Positions 27,489-36,185 of a stretch of DNA of 64,000 bases are shown piece by piece. Position numbers and translations under genes: made by a program. Each line of letters starts with the position of its first letter. Position 1 is the first letter of the stretch. Below the pieces are notes generated by a model that had not been told where the DNA came from, searched no databases, and was given only the letters and a program-made list of their open reading frames with translations. This stretch comes from Actinomycetospora termitidis (GTDB lineage Bacteria; Actinomycetota; Actinomycetes; Mycobacteriales; Pseudonocardiaceae). The stretch spans positions 124,001 to 188,000 of the forward strand of contig NZ_JASVWF010000006.1 in assembly GCF_030286555.1 (NCBI RefSeq), read 5' to 3'.

Positions 27489-30400
27489 GTCCGGCCGCCC
27501 GTCCCGGCGTGGGGCGGCCCGGCGAGGGCGAGCTCGAGGCGCCCCGACGGAGCCGTGGGGCCCGGAGCGACCGCAGCGACGAGGTCGGCGACCGGGCAGT
27601 CGTCCAGCGACCACCTGGCGGTCGAACCCAACCGGTTCCACACCCGACGGGTGAGGTCGCGCGGCGCGGTGGGGTCGTCCTCGGCGGTGACGAAACGAGG
27701 CTCGTCGACGACGGCGACATGTCGCACGGCAGCTCCCAGGTGCTCCAGGTGGTCCTCCCACCGGGTCTTGTGCGGGCAGACCCGGGCGCGCTCCTCGAGC
27801 TGCGGGAACACGGCCGGGGGCCGGCTGCCCAGGACGAGCAGCGCCCGCTCCGAGCCACCTGCCCACGCAGCACCCGCAGCCTCGCGGAGCGCGTCGTCCA
27901 GGGCCGACCCGTGGGTGTCCAGGCCAGGTCGTGACGTCCAGCCCATCGCGGTCGCGCCGGCGCGGCCCGGCGGTCCGAACGCGACGATCTGCAGTTCGTC
28001 ACGCCACGCCCCTCGTTCGGCGACGTGGTCGTCGTACCCGACGACTCCGAGCCGGACCCGCCCGGGCAGGTACGCGGCACGCTTCTCGAGAGCCCCGGCC
28101 ACGGCGCCGACCAGGGACAGACGTCGTGCGACGACGTCGGGCGGGCCGCCCAGCTCGACGGCTACGAGGACGTCGACCGGGGAGACGGAACGGTGCACCG
28201 CAGGCAAGGAGGGCCGGGGGTCCTCGGCGAAGGGAGCCGACGGGAGCCGGCGGGACTCCCCGGACCCGACCACGAGGTCGAGGTGGACGTCGGTCCCCGC
28301 CACCAGCCGTACCTGGACCTCGCCCTCGCCGGCGGGGAGGTCGTCGATCCGACCGATCCCGACGAGCGGCCAGGAGACCGGAGCCTCGCGCCCGGCACGC
28401 GCGACCGGGAGGTAGATCGCACCCTCCGAACCGGCCGCGCGTCGGATCCACACCGACGTGGACGCGAACCCCGACCACGGCGTGGCGCCGGCAGGGAAGA
28501 GCGGGACGCTCGAGGCGCGGACGCCTCCGTCGCTGCCGACCTGCGCGACCACGAGGTGATGGGCCCACCGGAGCGGAGCGTTCGCGCACAGCTGGCCGGC
28601 GTAGGCGTCGAGGTCGAGGTGCCGGGGAGGCCGGACGACGTCGGCGCGGGGTGGCCTTCCGACCCGGAGAGCCTCGACGACCCGATCCGGGAAGGCCCAC
28701 CCGGCTGCCCGCCGGATCACGGCGAGATCGGTGCGTGGGTCGTCGAGGGCGAGCTCGTCGCGGATCGACCCGGCGAGCACGCGGACGGTCGACGCCGACG
28801 GGTCCGACCCGCCGTCGACGATCCCGCCCGCGAGCAGGTACCTCCGCAGAGTGGCGTCTCCACCGGCCTCGACGAGGTCCCGGAGCGGCCACGGACCGGC
28901 GTTCGAGCCGACGAGCGGCACACCGTTCGTGTCGCGCCGGAGGACCCGGGCGCGGACGGACTCCTCGTCGATCTCGACGAGGACGACCCGATCGACCTCG
29001 CCGTAGACCAGCCGGGCGACCGTGTCCTCCACGGCGCCGGCGAGATGACCCTGTGCTGCGCGGTCCTCGTCGGCGCGTCGGACGTGGTCGCGCGCCCGAG
29101 CCAGCTCGACGTCGGGCTCGGACGAGCCGCTCGGTCGGCAGTGGATCAGAACCGCACCGGAGGAGGCCCGCACGGCGGCGGCGAGGTCGTGATCGCGCTG
29201 CCGGGCGGGCGTGGCGGGGTCCGCCGTGCTGTGACGGCACTCCGGGCACCACCCGCCGGAGACAGACCAGCGGCAGATCGGACACCGTGCGGCCACGTGC
29301 CGATCGGCGGGGGGCATGCGGTGCAGGCGCACGGTGCGCCCCGACTCCGCCGGGGTCGTGCGGGGGGCCGTGTACTCCACCGTTCCACCCGGGCGTCCGG
29401 CGGGGAGGTCGACGACCGCGACCGCTCCGTCGCTGCGGCCGACCAGCAGGACGTCCCCGTCGACGGCCACCGGGACCTCGACGGGGGCGCCGACCCGCGC
29501 GACCACCGTCGGCTCGGCGTCGTCGAGGTCCAGGGCGAGAACCTCGCCCTCGAGCGTCCCCACGAACAGCCGACCGTGCCCCAGAGCGACGGAGCGCCGT
29601 ACCGCGACGCCGAGCTCCCGCCGGCTGCGCTCCCCGCCGGCTCCGGCCACCACCGTCGTGCCGTCCAATGCGACGACCATCGCGACGGCGCCCCGGGCGA
29701 CCACTGCGGCGGCCGGCGTGGCGGTCGACACCGTGGTCAGAGCGGTCCCGTCAGCCCTCAGCAGTCGGAGCGAGCCGTCAGCGGTCGCGACCGCGACGAC
29801 ATCGGCGGAGGCCGCGAGCGCGAGCACCCGGTCGCCGGCCGGGACGGTCCAGGAGCGGTCACGGGCGCGGAGGTCGACCGCGTGCACGACTCCGTCCGCG
29901 GTCGCCACGACCACGCGGGACCGACCCGCGTCCGCGATGGCGTCGACGGGAGCTCCGAGAGCCCATTCGGCGAGCAGGCCCCGGCCCTTCCCGGAGAAGG
30001 CACAGAGCACCCCGCCGGCACCACCCGCGACGACCCATCCGCCGACCGTCCGGAGCTGCGTCACGGGGCCACCGACCCACAGCCGGTCCACGGTCGCGCC
30101 GGAGACGAGATCGAGGACGTGGACGAAGCCGTCCTCGGCCCCCACGAACACCGACGAGGCCATGACGCCGAGTGCGCGCCCGTCGAGATGCCGTCGCCAG
30201 CGGCGCGGATCCCGGCCGTCCCCCGCGTCCACGCACACCTCTCCGCCGCGCGTCAGGACGACGAGGCGGTGGTCGTCGGCCACGGCGACGGCGGCCGGTC
30301 CGTCTCCGAAACGGCACGCCGGGCCGCGCGGCCGCCGCGTGGCGGACAGTGGCGGCGCCAGGACCTCGCTCGGCAGAGCTCGCGTACCCCCGGGACCTCC

Positions 30401-31351
30401 CGCGGTCCCCGGCGGCGTCGTCGGTCGGGTCGGCTCCGGCTCGGGCGCGCCGACGGCTCCCCGCAGGGCGATGTCGTCCCGATCCTGCTGATCGAGCTGG
30501 GTGGTCGCTTCTGCCGGGAGCGCCTCGGTGAGCGACCGCGTCGTCAGCAGGGCGCGGGCGAGCTCGGCGAACTCGCCCGCGGTGGGGCGGCGATCAGGAT
30601 CGGCATCGGTCGCCGTCCTGAGGAGGGGCCGCAGGACGTCGGGGACCCCGTCGAACTCGATGGGGCCGATCCCGACGATCTGCTCGCCCTGCACGGCGAC
30701 CTTGCGGGGGAAGTCCTTCCGCAACGGATAGATCAGCGCGGCCGCCAGCTCGAACACGTCGGCCTTGCGGTCGTCGACGGTGTAGCCGTTCCCGGCCCGC
30801 TCCGGAGCCAGGTACGTCGGGGTCCCGACCAGATAGCCGGACCGGGTCAGACCGGGCTGACCGTCGGAGCGGGACAGCCCGAAGTCGATCATCAACGGTC
30901 GTTCGCGCGTGACGAGGACGTTCTCCGGCTTCAGGTCGCGGTGGGCCGTCGTCCGGTGCAGGTACTCCAACGTCTCACCGAGGGCGACCGCCAGGTGCAG
31001 CACGGCCTGCGACGGAAAGGGACGCGAGCAGCGGTCCACGAGCTGGCGCAGGGAGAGACCACCGACGTACGTCGTCGCGAACCACGGGGGTTCCTCGCTG
31101 AGGCCGGAGGCGAGCAACGTCGGGATGCCGGGGTGCTCGAACCTCTCGAGGAGCCCCACCTCGCGACGGAAGCGGGCGAGCACCTCGCCGTCGCTGCCCT
31201 GTCGGTCGAGCACCTTGACGGCGGCCCGTGCGCCCGTGGCGTCGTCGACGGCGACGTGCACCGTGCCGTAGGCGCCGGCGTCGAGCCTCCGGACCTGGCG
31301 GAAACGCCCGTACTTCGGCGAACCCCCCTGACCCACCGCTACCCCCCACAT
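27485..31351 (-). CDS. giant multidomain protein kinase: kinase, propeller, zinc ribbon, vWA-like
   Basis: 1288 residues. The kinase domain (about 15-270) has GRFRQVRRLDAGAYGTVHVA, the lysine in AVKVL, HRDLKPENVLV and MIDFGLSR, so it should be active. Residues about 340-660 form a WD40/PQQ-like propeller (repeats such as GSLRLLRADGTAL). A four-cysteine zinc ribbon (CPIC...CPEC) lies at about 684-705. After a long middle region a vWA-like domain (VDVLVAVELGG, LGVVGYDDH, THGSALDDAL) has lost its DxSxS motif. I use ATG 31351; ATG 31390 and GTG 31336 are alternatives. It heads the operon. Confidence 0.82.
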   Translation of the reverse strand: MWGVAVGQGGSPKYGRFRQVRRLDAGAYGTVHVAVDDATGARAAVKVLDRQGSDGEVLARFRREVGLLERFEHPGIPTLLASGLSEEPPWFATTYVGGLSLRQLVDRCSRPFPSQAVLHLAVALGETLEYLHRTTAHRDLKPENVLVTRERPLMIDFGLSRSDGQPGLTRSGYLVGTPTYLAPERAGNGYTVDDRKADVFELAAALIYPLRKDFPRKVAVQGEQIVGIGPIEFDGVPDVLRPLLRTATDADPDRRPTAGEFAELARALLTTRSLTEALPAEATTQLDQQDRDDIALRGAVGAPEPEPTRPTTPPGTAGGPGGTRALPSEVLAPPLSATRRPRGPACRFGDGPAAVAVADDHRLVVLTRGGEVCVDAGDGRDPRRWRRHLDGRALGVMASSVFVGAEDGFVHVLDLVSGATVDRLWVGGPVTQLRTVGGWVVAGGAGGVLCAFSGKGRGLLAEWALGAPVDAIADAGRSRVVVATADGVVHAVDLRARDRSWTVPAGDRVLALAASADVVAVATADGSLRLLRADGTALTTVSTATPAAAVVARGAVAMVVALDGTTVVAGAGGERSRRELGVAVRRSVALGHGRLFVGTLEGEVLALDLDDAEPTVVARVGAPVEVPVAVDGDVLLVGRSDGAVAVVDLPAGRPGGTVEYTAPRTTPAESGRTVRLHRMPPADRHVAARCPICRWSVSGGWCPECRHSTADPATPARQRDHDLAAAVRASSGAVLIHCRPSGSSEPDVELARARDHVRRADEDRAAQGHLAGAVEDTVARLVYGEVDRVVLVEIDEESVRARVLRRDTNGVPLVGSNAGPWPLRDLVEAGGDATLRRYLLAGGIVDGGSDPSASTVRVLAGSIRDELALDDPRTDLAVIRRAAGWAFPDRVVEALRVGRPPRADVVRPPRHLDLDAYAGQLCANAPLRWAHHLVVAQVGSDGGVRASSVPLFPAGATPWSGFASTSVWIRRAAGSEGAIYLPVARAGREAPVSWPLVGIGRIDDLPAGEGEVQVRLVAGTDVHLDLVVGSGESRRLPSAPFAEDPRPSLPAVHRSVSPVDVLVAVELGGPPDVVARRLSLVGAVAGALEKRAAYLPGRVRLGVVGYDDHVAERGAWRDELQIVAFGPPGRAGATAMGWTSRPGLDTHGSALDDALREAAGAAWAGGSERALLVLGSRPPAVFPQLEERARVCPHKTRWEDHLEHLGAAVRHVAVVDEPRFVTAEDDPTAPRDLTRRVWNRLGSTARWSLDDCPVADLVAAVAPGPTAPSGRLELALAGPPHAGTGGRT

Positions 31352-31390
31352 CGCGTCGCCTGCTCTGGCGCACTCGACGAAGGGCGACAC

Positions 31391-31592
31391 CGATGAGGTC
31401 GCCCGACTTCCCCCCGAAAGCAGCGTGATCGACAGTAAGTCAGATCTCTGCGAGAAGAACCATCTCCTTCACCCGTTGAGACCAGCTTAGAAGTAGGGCG
31501 GACGACTCTCCGTGCTATTCCTTTTGCGTTCGTGATCGTCTACGGTCGCCCCTCGATCGGGGGATCGGATCTTTCATCGGGGGGAGGCGGCC
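31391..31592. promoter_or_regulatory. divergent promoter region of the kinase/GTPase operon and lipoprotein operon
   Basis: About 200 bases between two divergent transcription units. 31430-31530 is clearly richer in A and T than its surroundings, as expected for promoters in this genome. I cannot assign -35/-10 boxes with confidence. The lipoprotein gene has a strong GGGGGGAGG site just before its GTG. Confidence 0.5.
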
Positions 31593-32729
31593 GTGGGCCG
31601 TCTGGTCGTGATCGCACTCGCCGCGCTGCTGGTGGCCGGATGCGCGGGTGCGACTCCCGCGGAGCCGGGCGGGCCCACGGGGACGGCGAGCGACGGACCT
31701 CCGCCCGGTCTTGTCGGCGTGCGCAACGCGGCCGTGACGGTGGCGTGCTCGAACGAGGGCCTCTCGGGCCCCTGGTCGTTCACGATCGCGGCGACGGACG
31801 CGTCGTCCGGCGCGCCCGTTCGCGAGCTGCGGTTCACGCTTCCGAAGGGCACCGAACCCGCGTTCCCCTGCGCCGACGGCAGGGGCAACGTCGCGTCCGC
31901 CGGCCTCGTGCCCTCCTACGCGTTCCGCCAGGTCTTCGACGCGGACTTCCGCAAGATCGCAGTCACCTCGTCCGACGCCCGGACCAGCGGCCGGCGGGTC
32001 GGCGTCCTGGACATCGCCACCGGCCAGGTCACCGATCTCTCACCCGCTCGGTCGGACTTCGCCGCCGCGCCCCAGGACCACAGCGCCGTCTTCGCCGACG
32101 ACGGGAGGGTGTGGTTCGCCTCGGACACCACGCGCACCGTCACCTCGGTCGCCCCGGACGGGTCCGGCCTCAGGGACGAAGGACCAACCGGCTACACCAA
32201 TGGTGTCGCCATGCTCGGGTCCGGGGACCTCGGGCTGGTCGTCGCTCCGCGTTCCCACACGGCGTTCGCGTTGGCCGCCGGGGGCGACGGCTTCGTGGCG
32301 CCGTCGCCCGACGGGTCCGTGTTCGCCTCCGTGGAGCAGGCCCCTCTGACCGGCGAGTCGGGTCCGCTCGAGCTGCGGCGCTCGGAGGACGACGGCGGGA
32401 GTGCGGTCCCGCTCTCCGGGGACTTCGGGCGGGTGGAACGGTGGGTCGACGGGACGAGGTTGCTCGGCGTCGCCTCGGCGGGGCAGGGAACGACCATCAC
32501 CCTGGCGGAGCTGGGCCCCGGGCGGCGGGCGGCGACCGCGCGTTCCATCACGCCGGCCACCGACCGGTACAACGCCAGTCCGGTCGCGTCCCCCGACGGC
32601 TCCTCGGTGATGTTCCTGTCGTTCAGGGCGAACCGCGCGGCCCTCTACCGGGTGCCGATCGGCGGCGGAGAGCCCGTGGTCGTGGCGCCCGATGTGGCCA
32701 CCTCGAACTACCTCCTCGAATGGCGGTGA
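31593..32729 (+). CDS. lipoprotein with TolB-like propeller
   Basis: 378 residues. A short signal peptide ends in the lipobox LVAGC, so the mature protein is lipid-anchored on the outer face of the membrane. The body carries propeller-like repeats; the clearest is SPVASPDGSSVMFLSFRANR followed by LYRVPIGGGEPVVV, as in TolB/PD40 proteins. The GTG start has GGGGGGAGG upstream. It is the first of three overlapping lipoprotein genes; function is unknown but likely protein or envelope binding. Confidence 0.8.
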   Translation: MGRLVVIALAALLVAGCAGATPAEPGGPTGTASDGPPPGLVGVRNAAVTVACSNEGLSGPWSFTIAATDASSGAPVRELRFTLPKGTEPAFPCADGRGNVASAGLVPSYAFRQVFDADFRKIAVTSSDARTSGRRVGVLDIATGQVTDLSPARSDFAAAPQDHSAVFADDGRVWFASDTTRTVTSVAPDGSGLRDEGPTGYTNGVAMLGSGDLGLVVAPRSHTAFALAAGGDGFVAPSPDGSVFASVEQAPLTGESGPLELRRSEDDGGSAVPLSGDFGRVERWVDGTRLLGVASAGQGTTITLAELGPGRRAATARSITPATDRYNASPVASPDGSSVMFLSFRANRAALYRVPIGGGEPVVVAPDVATSNYLLEWR

Positions 32730-33145
32730 GCGAGGTGTCGCTCATCGAGCTCGGATGTCGCGGCTTGCCCGGCGTCGTCGCCGTGGTGCTGCTCGCGTCG
32801 TCGGGGTGCAGCGCCGCCATTCCGCCTCCCGAGCCCTCGCCGGCGGCGAGCAGCACCGTTCCTCCTCCCGCCCGGTCACCCCTCGACCAGCTGCGGGCCT
32901 GCATCGAGCAGGCGCAGACGGCGTCCTCGCCCGCGGCTGCCCAGAGCGAGCTCGAGCGGTGCCAGACGCAGTTCGAGACGGCGTCGAGCGCGGTCGACGC
33001 CCGGCGCGCGGCGTTCGAGGCGTTGCAGGCCTGCTTCGCCGACGCGCAGCGGGCGGCCTCTCCCGCTGAAGCCCAGCAGCGCCTGAAGGCATGCCAGGAG
33101 GCGTTCGCCGCCGCTTCCGGTCGAGGTGGCACCACCAGTGGGTAG
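32720..33145 (+). CDS. small lipoprotein with duplicated cysteine helical unit
   Basis: About 141 residues. A signal peptide with the lipobox LASSGC is followed by a Pro/Ser linker and two copies of a helical unit of about 33 residues: LRACIEQAQTASSPAAAQSE and LQACFADAQRAASPAEAQQR, each with a second cysteine later (ERCQTQFE, KACQEAFA). The spacing of the cysteines is the same in both, suggesting disulfide-clamped hairpins. ATG 32720 overlaps the previous stop by 10 bases; GTG 32726 is also possible. No family recognised. Confidence 0.68.
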   Translation: MAVSEVSLIELGCRGLPGVVAVVLLASSGCSAAIPPPEPSPAASSTVPPPARSPLDQLRACIEQAQTASSPAAAQSELERCQTQFETASSAVDARRAAFEALQACFADAQRAASPAEAQQRLKACQEAFAAASGRGGTTSG

Positions 33146-34979
33146 CGCGAGCACACGGACGGACGCGGGACGAGGCCGGGTCCTCCGGATCCTGGTCTCG
33201 GTGGTTCTCGTCCTCGCGCTCGGCGCGGGCTGCGCGAGTTCCGTGGACGACGACCAGACGGTAGGAGTGGGCCCGGCTGGAGGTCGCATCGGTTCCGCAT
33301 CGGGTCCGGCGCAGGTGGACGTCCCACCGGGGCTCGCCACGCGACCGGGTTCGATCCGGATCACCGCGACCCAGCCCGGCCCGGGGATAGGCCCGGGAGC
33401 GCTGGCAGATGCCGCCGTGGCCCTGGGGCCGGCCGTGCGCATCGATCCCGACGTGGAACTGGGTGGCGCATCGGTCCGTCTGCCGGTCGACATCGGCGCT
33501 CTGCCGACGGCGAACGGCCGCACCGCGACGCCCGCCAACGTGTTCGTGGCCGAGTTCAACGAGGTCTTCCAGGCGTGGGTCCCGCTCGCGTCGACCTTCG
33601 ACCCAGCGACCGGGCAGGTCGTCGCGAAAGCGCCGCACTTCTCCTGGTTCCAGGAGTACGTGGTCGATCCGGCATCGCGCGAATGGACGGCTCTGAAGTC
33701 CGGCTTGGACGCGGTCATGGACAGCGCCGCCTACCGGGTCTTCGTGAACCCGGACAAGAAGGAGATCGATTGTCCGCCCGATGACGGCCGGTGGGACGTC
33801 CGGGTTCCGGAACCAGAGGTCGAGGCGTGTGTCGCCACCGGACCTGACGGTCGCCCGGAACTCCGGGTGGAGAACGGTCTGCGATACGGGGCCTATCTGC
33901 AACTTCCTCGTGGGGCCGACACCGCACCCGTGAACGGGACCAAGTTGGTCTCCCTCATCGTCGGTGCTTTCCACGGACCTCTGGATCAGCAGTACGTCGA
34001 GGGGCGGGGGATCGTCGCCTTCCCACTACCGCGTGGCGCGGAGACCCGCGGGCTCTCGTTTCCCTTCGAGATCGACGGAGTCGCGCTGACACTCTCCACC
34101 GTCCTGGCGGTCCTCGGGTGGATCCCGTCGGCCCGGACCTACGAGGAGGTGCTCGGGAGGGTCGTCAGCAGCGGTGTGCTCGTCCGTCTCACCGACGACA
34201 GGGTCACCATCACGTCGTTCGTCCGAGAACTCACCGTGGCGGTGAAGCGCGAGAGCCCCGCGGTCCCGGGATACGCGGAGAGCGCTCAGGTGATCAACGA
34301 TGTCATGAACTGTGCGGCGGCGCAGGTCGAGCGATCGGGAGGGGACCTCGAGCGCGTCCTGAGCGTGGTGAAGGGCTGCGCCGGCTACGCGTTGACCGCC
34401 ATTCGCGATCAGCTTCGCCGTAACGTCGGAGATGTGCTGTCCGTGGTCAACTCCTTCCCGGACACCGTCGAGGCACTCGGCGGACTCATCGACCTGGGGC
34501 GGACGGGCGGCGGGCTGCGCGAGCCCTTCGCCATCTCCGTGCGTCCGCGTGTACGGGACGATCTCCGGGCCGTCGACTGGTCGTCGGTGGTCCGTGATCC
34601 TGAGTGCGACGTGGTCGATGGAGAACCTCGCATCGAGACGCGCGGCACAACGTTCGCCGACCTGACCGGCGACAATGCTGTCGACGCGATCGTCGTGGCG
34701 ACCTGTCCCTCGCCCACTTCTTCCAACCCCGAGAACCTGTATCTGTTCGACGGGACGTCTCCTCCGTCCTCACCGAGGCTCCTGGCGCGTTTCCCGGGTG
34801 ATCGCAATCTGTATCTACGGAACTCGCAGGTCACGGTCGCCGGTCGTACGGCCACCGTCCGGGCCGACAACGTCAGCCCGTCCGGCTCGTTGTGCTGCCC
34901 GGACCAGCGGTATCAGCAGTCCTTCACCTGGTCGAGCGCGACGCTTCGTCCTGGTCAGCGGACCCTGATGCCACTCTGA
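33126..34979 (+). CDS. large lipoprotein with ZU5-like N-terminal domain
   Basis: 617 residues from a GTG inside the end of the previous gene. A membrane helix/signal (LRILVSVVLVLALGAGC) ends in a lipobox. The mature N-terminus, GPAGGRIGSASGPAQVDVPP followed by G, has the ZU5 pattern (GG.v.....v.ipPGa). The middle and C-terminal parts have paired cysteines and an FG-GAP-like DLTGDNAVDAIVV motif near residue 515. Role unknown; the three lipoproteins may form an outer complex. Downstream sequence is non-coding or degraded. Confidence 0.72.
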   Translation: MAPPVGSASTRTDAGRGRVLRILVSVVLVLALGAGCASSVDDDQTVGVGPAGGRIGSASGPAQVDVPPGLATRPGSIRITATQPGPGIGPGALADAAVALGPAVRIDPDVELGGASVRLPVDIGALPTANGRTATPANVFVAEFNEVFQAWVPLASTFDPATGQVVAKAPHFSWFQEYVVDPASREWTALKSGLDAVMDSAAYRVFVNPDKKEIDCPPDDGRWDVRVPEPEVEACVATGPDGRPELRVENGLRYGAYLQLPRGADTAPVNGTKLVSLIVGAFHGPLDQQYVEGRGIVAFPLPRGAETRGLSFPFEIDGVALTLSTVLAVLGWIPSARTYEEVLGRVVSSGVLVRLTDDRVTITSFVRELTVAVKRESPAVPGYAESAQVINDVMNCAAAQVERSGGDLERVLSVVKGCAGYALTAIRDQLRRNVGDVLSVVNSFPDTVEALGGLIDLGRTGGGLREPFAISVRPRVRDDLRAVDWSSVVRDPECDVVDGEPRIETRGTTFADLTGDNAVDAIVVATCPSPTSSNPENLYLFDGTSPPSSPRLLARFPGDRNLYLRNSQVTVAGRTATVRADNVSPSGSLCCPDQRYQQSFTWSSATLRPGQRTLMPL

Positions 34980-35169
34980 CCCGGCTCAGGGGGCTATGCG
35001 GGCGACGTCGGCCCGTCCTTCGCGCGATCGAGAGGCTGCCGCGGTGACGTTCTCTCGCCATCGCAAAGCTGCCCGTTCCACCAGCTGTCGACGGCCAGTT
35101 CGTGGTCCCCGCTGGTCGCAGGCGAGAAGCCCCGGTCCGAGGGTGTTCAGTTGCTTGTGGCTGGCTCGG
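34980..35169 (+). other. no gene seen; flank of mobile-element debris
   Basis: The stretch after the ZU5 lipoprotein has no supported gene. It continues on the minus strand as an open frame out of the IS21 helper fragment but shows no resemblance of its own. Confidence 0.4.
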
Positions 35170-35304
35170 GCCCTTAGCGCGGGCTCGGCGCATGCGGTAG
35201 GACTCGCCGTCGGTGTCGACGACGTAGGCGTGGTGCAGGAGTCGGTCGAGCAGGCTGACCGCGGTAGCGGGTTCGGATAGGAACCGGCCCCATCGAGGTC
35301 GGCC
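35170..35304 (-). pseudogene. fragment of IS21-family helper ATPase (IstB-like), C-terminal end
   Basis: Read on the minus strand, this piece gives WGRFLSEPATAVSLLDRLL, then HHAYVVDTDGESYRMRRA and RAKG, the well-known C-terminal end of IstB-like transposition helper proteins. No ATPase part, transposase or inverted repeats are visible, so only a scrap of an old insertion remains. Confidence 0.75.
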
Positions 35305-35522
35305 AACGGGATGTGCTCGGTCCCGTGAAGACGACCAGGACGCTGGCGAACCCGAACCCGGAGATGAGGACGTTCAGGCCGGCGGCAGGGAGAGGAGCAC
35401 CCGCGGGGTCCGCAGGACCTCAGCGGCGACCCCTACCCGGCCACTCGCGGGGACCTCACCTGGCCACCCGCGAAGACCTCCACCTGGCCGATACCCGGAA
35501 CTTCTTCATGGCTACGGATAGT

Positions 35523-35618
35523 TGGTCGCTCGACGAGATTCCGCGGCTGGCCAACGTTCTTGCCGGGTTCATGTCGCTGGTCGGGCCGCGGCCGCCGTGG
35601 CCGCGTGAGGTCGAGGTA
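35523..35618 (+). pseudogene. fragment of an initiating sugar transferase
   Basis: The translated piece WSLDEIPRLANVLAGFMSLV then GPRPPWPREVE matches the catalytic core of the sugar transferase at 15005. By hand count 35523-35615 differs from 16163-16255 at 12 of 93 bases. The flanks do not match and the open frame around it has no other family feature, so it is the remnant of a related gene or of a rearrangement. Confidence 0.8.
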
Positions 35619-35633
35619 CTGACGGGGCGTGGT

Positions 35634-35747
35634 TCAGCCCCGGCTCCGGCGACCCCGGGCGATGCGCCGGGGGAGCCGGCGGAGCCCGGTCGAGCGGGTG
35701 GACTCGGCGGTCTCGCCGGTGACGATGGTGGTGGACTGCTGCGTCAT
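35634..35747 (-). CDS. unit 3 long mini-protein, 37 residues
   Basis: ATG at 35747 with GAGGAG seven bases upstream. It begins MTQQSTTIVTGETAESTRST and ends GLRRLPRRIARGRRSRG. Length and the TG-x-x-AE-x-TRST and LRRL-x-RR patterns match the other two long frames exactly. It is the last frame of the array; the sugar transferase fragment lies just beyond on the other strand. Confidence 0.6.
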   Translation of the reverse strand: MTQQSTTIVTGETAESTRSTGLRRLPRRIARGRRSRG

Positions 35748-35882
35748 GGTGTGCTCCTCGGGTCTTTCTGGCGGTTCTGCTGACACGAAGAAGTCTGCTG
35801 CGACGGGCCGATGAGTCCCATGCCCTGCGTGGTGAGGGTCCTGAGCGGTGAAGGGCAGGGTTCTCTCACCCCGAGGTAAGGC
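35748..35882 (-). promoter_or_regulatory. leader region of unit 3 with a coupled leader frame
   Basis: Homologous to the unit 1 leader (shared GCCTTACCT, GACCCTCACC, GGGCATGGG and CAGCAGACTTCT). Here the upstream ATG (35821) opens a separate frame of 25 codons starting MGLIGPSQQTSSCQQ whose stop overlaps the start of the 37-residue frame (ATGA), as in translational coupling. Beyond the leader, GGCGGTG and CACCGCC (35900-35934) can pair. Confidence 0.5.
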
Positions 35883-36014
35883 AAGCGAGGACGGAGCCTG
35901 GCGGTGGCGACTCTGCGAGCGACTCAGCACCGCCGGCCGAGTGCCTCGCGAAACCGCTTCCAGCGGAACCGGATCTCGGGATAGCACTGCTCGCACCGTT
36001 GTCCCGGCAACCTC

Positions 36015-36065
36015 TCAGCTGCCGATCCGGCGGCCGCGGGTCCGGCGTGTGCAGCGGCTCAGCAT
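36015..36065 (-). CDS. unit 3 second mini-peptide, 16 residues
   Basis: Encodes MLSRCTRRTRGRRIGS, with GAGGTGA seven bases before the ATG at 36065. It is one residue longer than the other short frames and uses different Arg codons (CGG) in the shared core. Confidence 0.58.
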   Translation of the reverse strand: MLSRCTRRTRGRRIGS

Positions 36066-36103
36066 GGTGCATTCACCTCGTTTCGGTCATCTCGTCTGGA
36101 GCG

Positions 36104-36151
36104 TCAGGGCAGGCGGCGGCCGCGGGTGCGGCGCGGGAATCGCGTAAGCAT
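36104..36151 (-). CDS. unit 3 first mini-peptide, 15 residues
   Basis: Encodes MLTRFPRRTRGRRLP. ATG at 36151 with GAGGAGG six bases before it, the best ribosome site of the array. Confidence 0.6.
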   Translation of the reverse strand: MLTRFPRRTRGRRLP

Positions 36152-36185
36152 GTGAACCTCCTCGTTCTCTGTTGGTGCGCGCTTC

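Noticed and set aside
26100-27866. A 588-residue start for the GTPase
   Set aside because: The extra 126 residues lie within the kinase gene in another frame; GTG 27488 overlaps the upstream stop in the manner of the whole operon.
28025-31396. A 1123-residue plus-strand frame opposite the giant kinase
   Set aside because: Its composition is the usual antisense pattern of high-GC coding and it has no domain, while the minus strand carries kinase, propeller and zinc-ribbon motifs.
31532-33145. A 537-residue plus-strand protein overlapping two lipoprotein genes
   Set aside because: Only its last 141 residues have a lipobox and repeats; the first part is shadow of the propeller lipoprotein.
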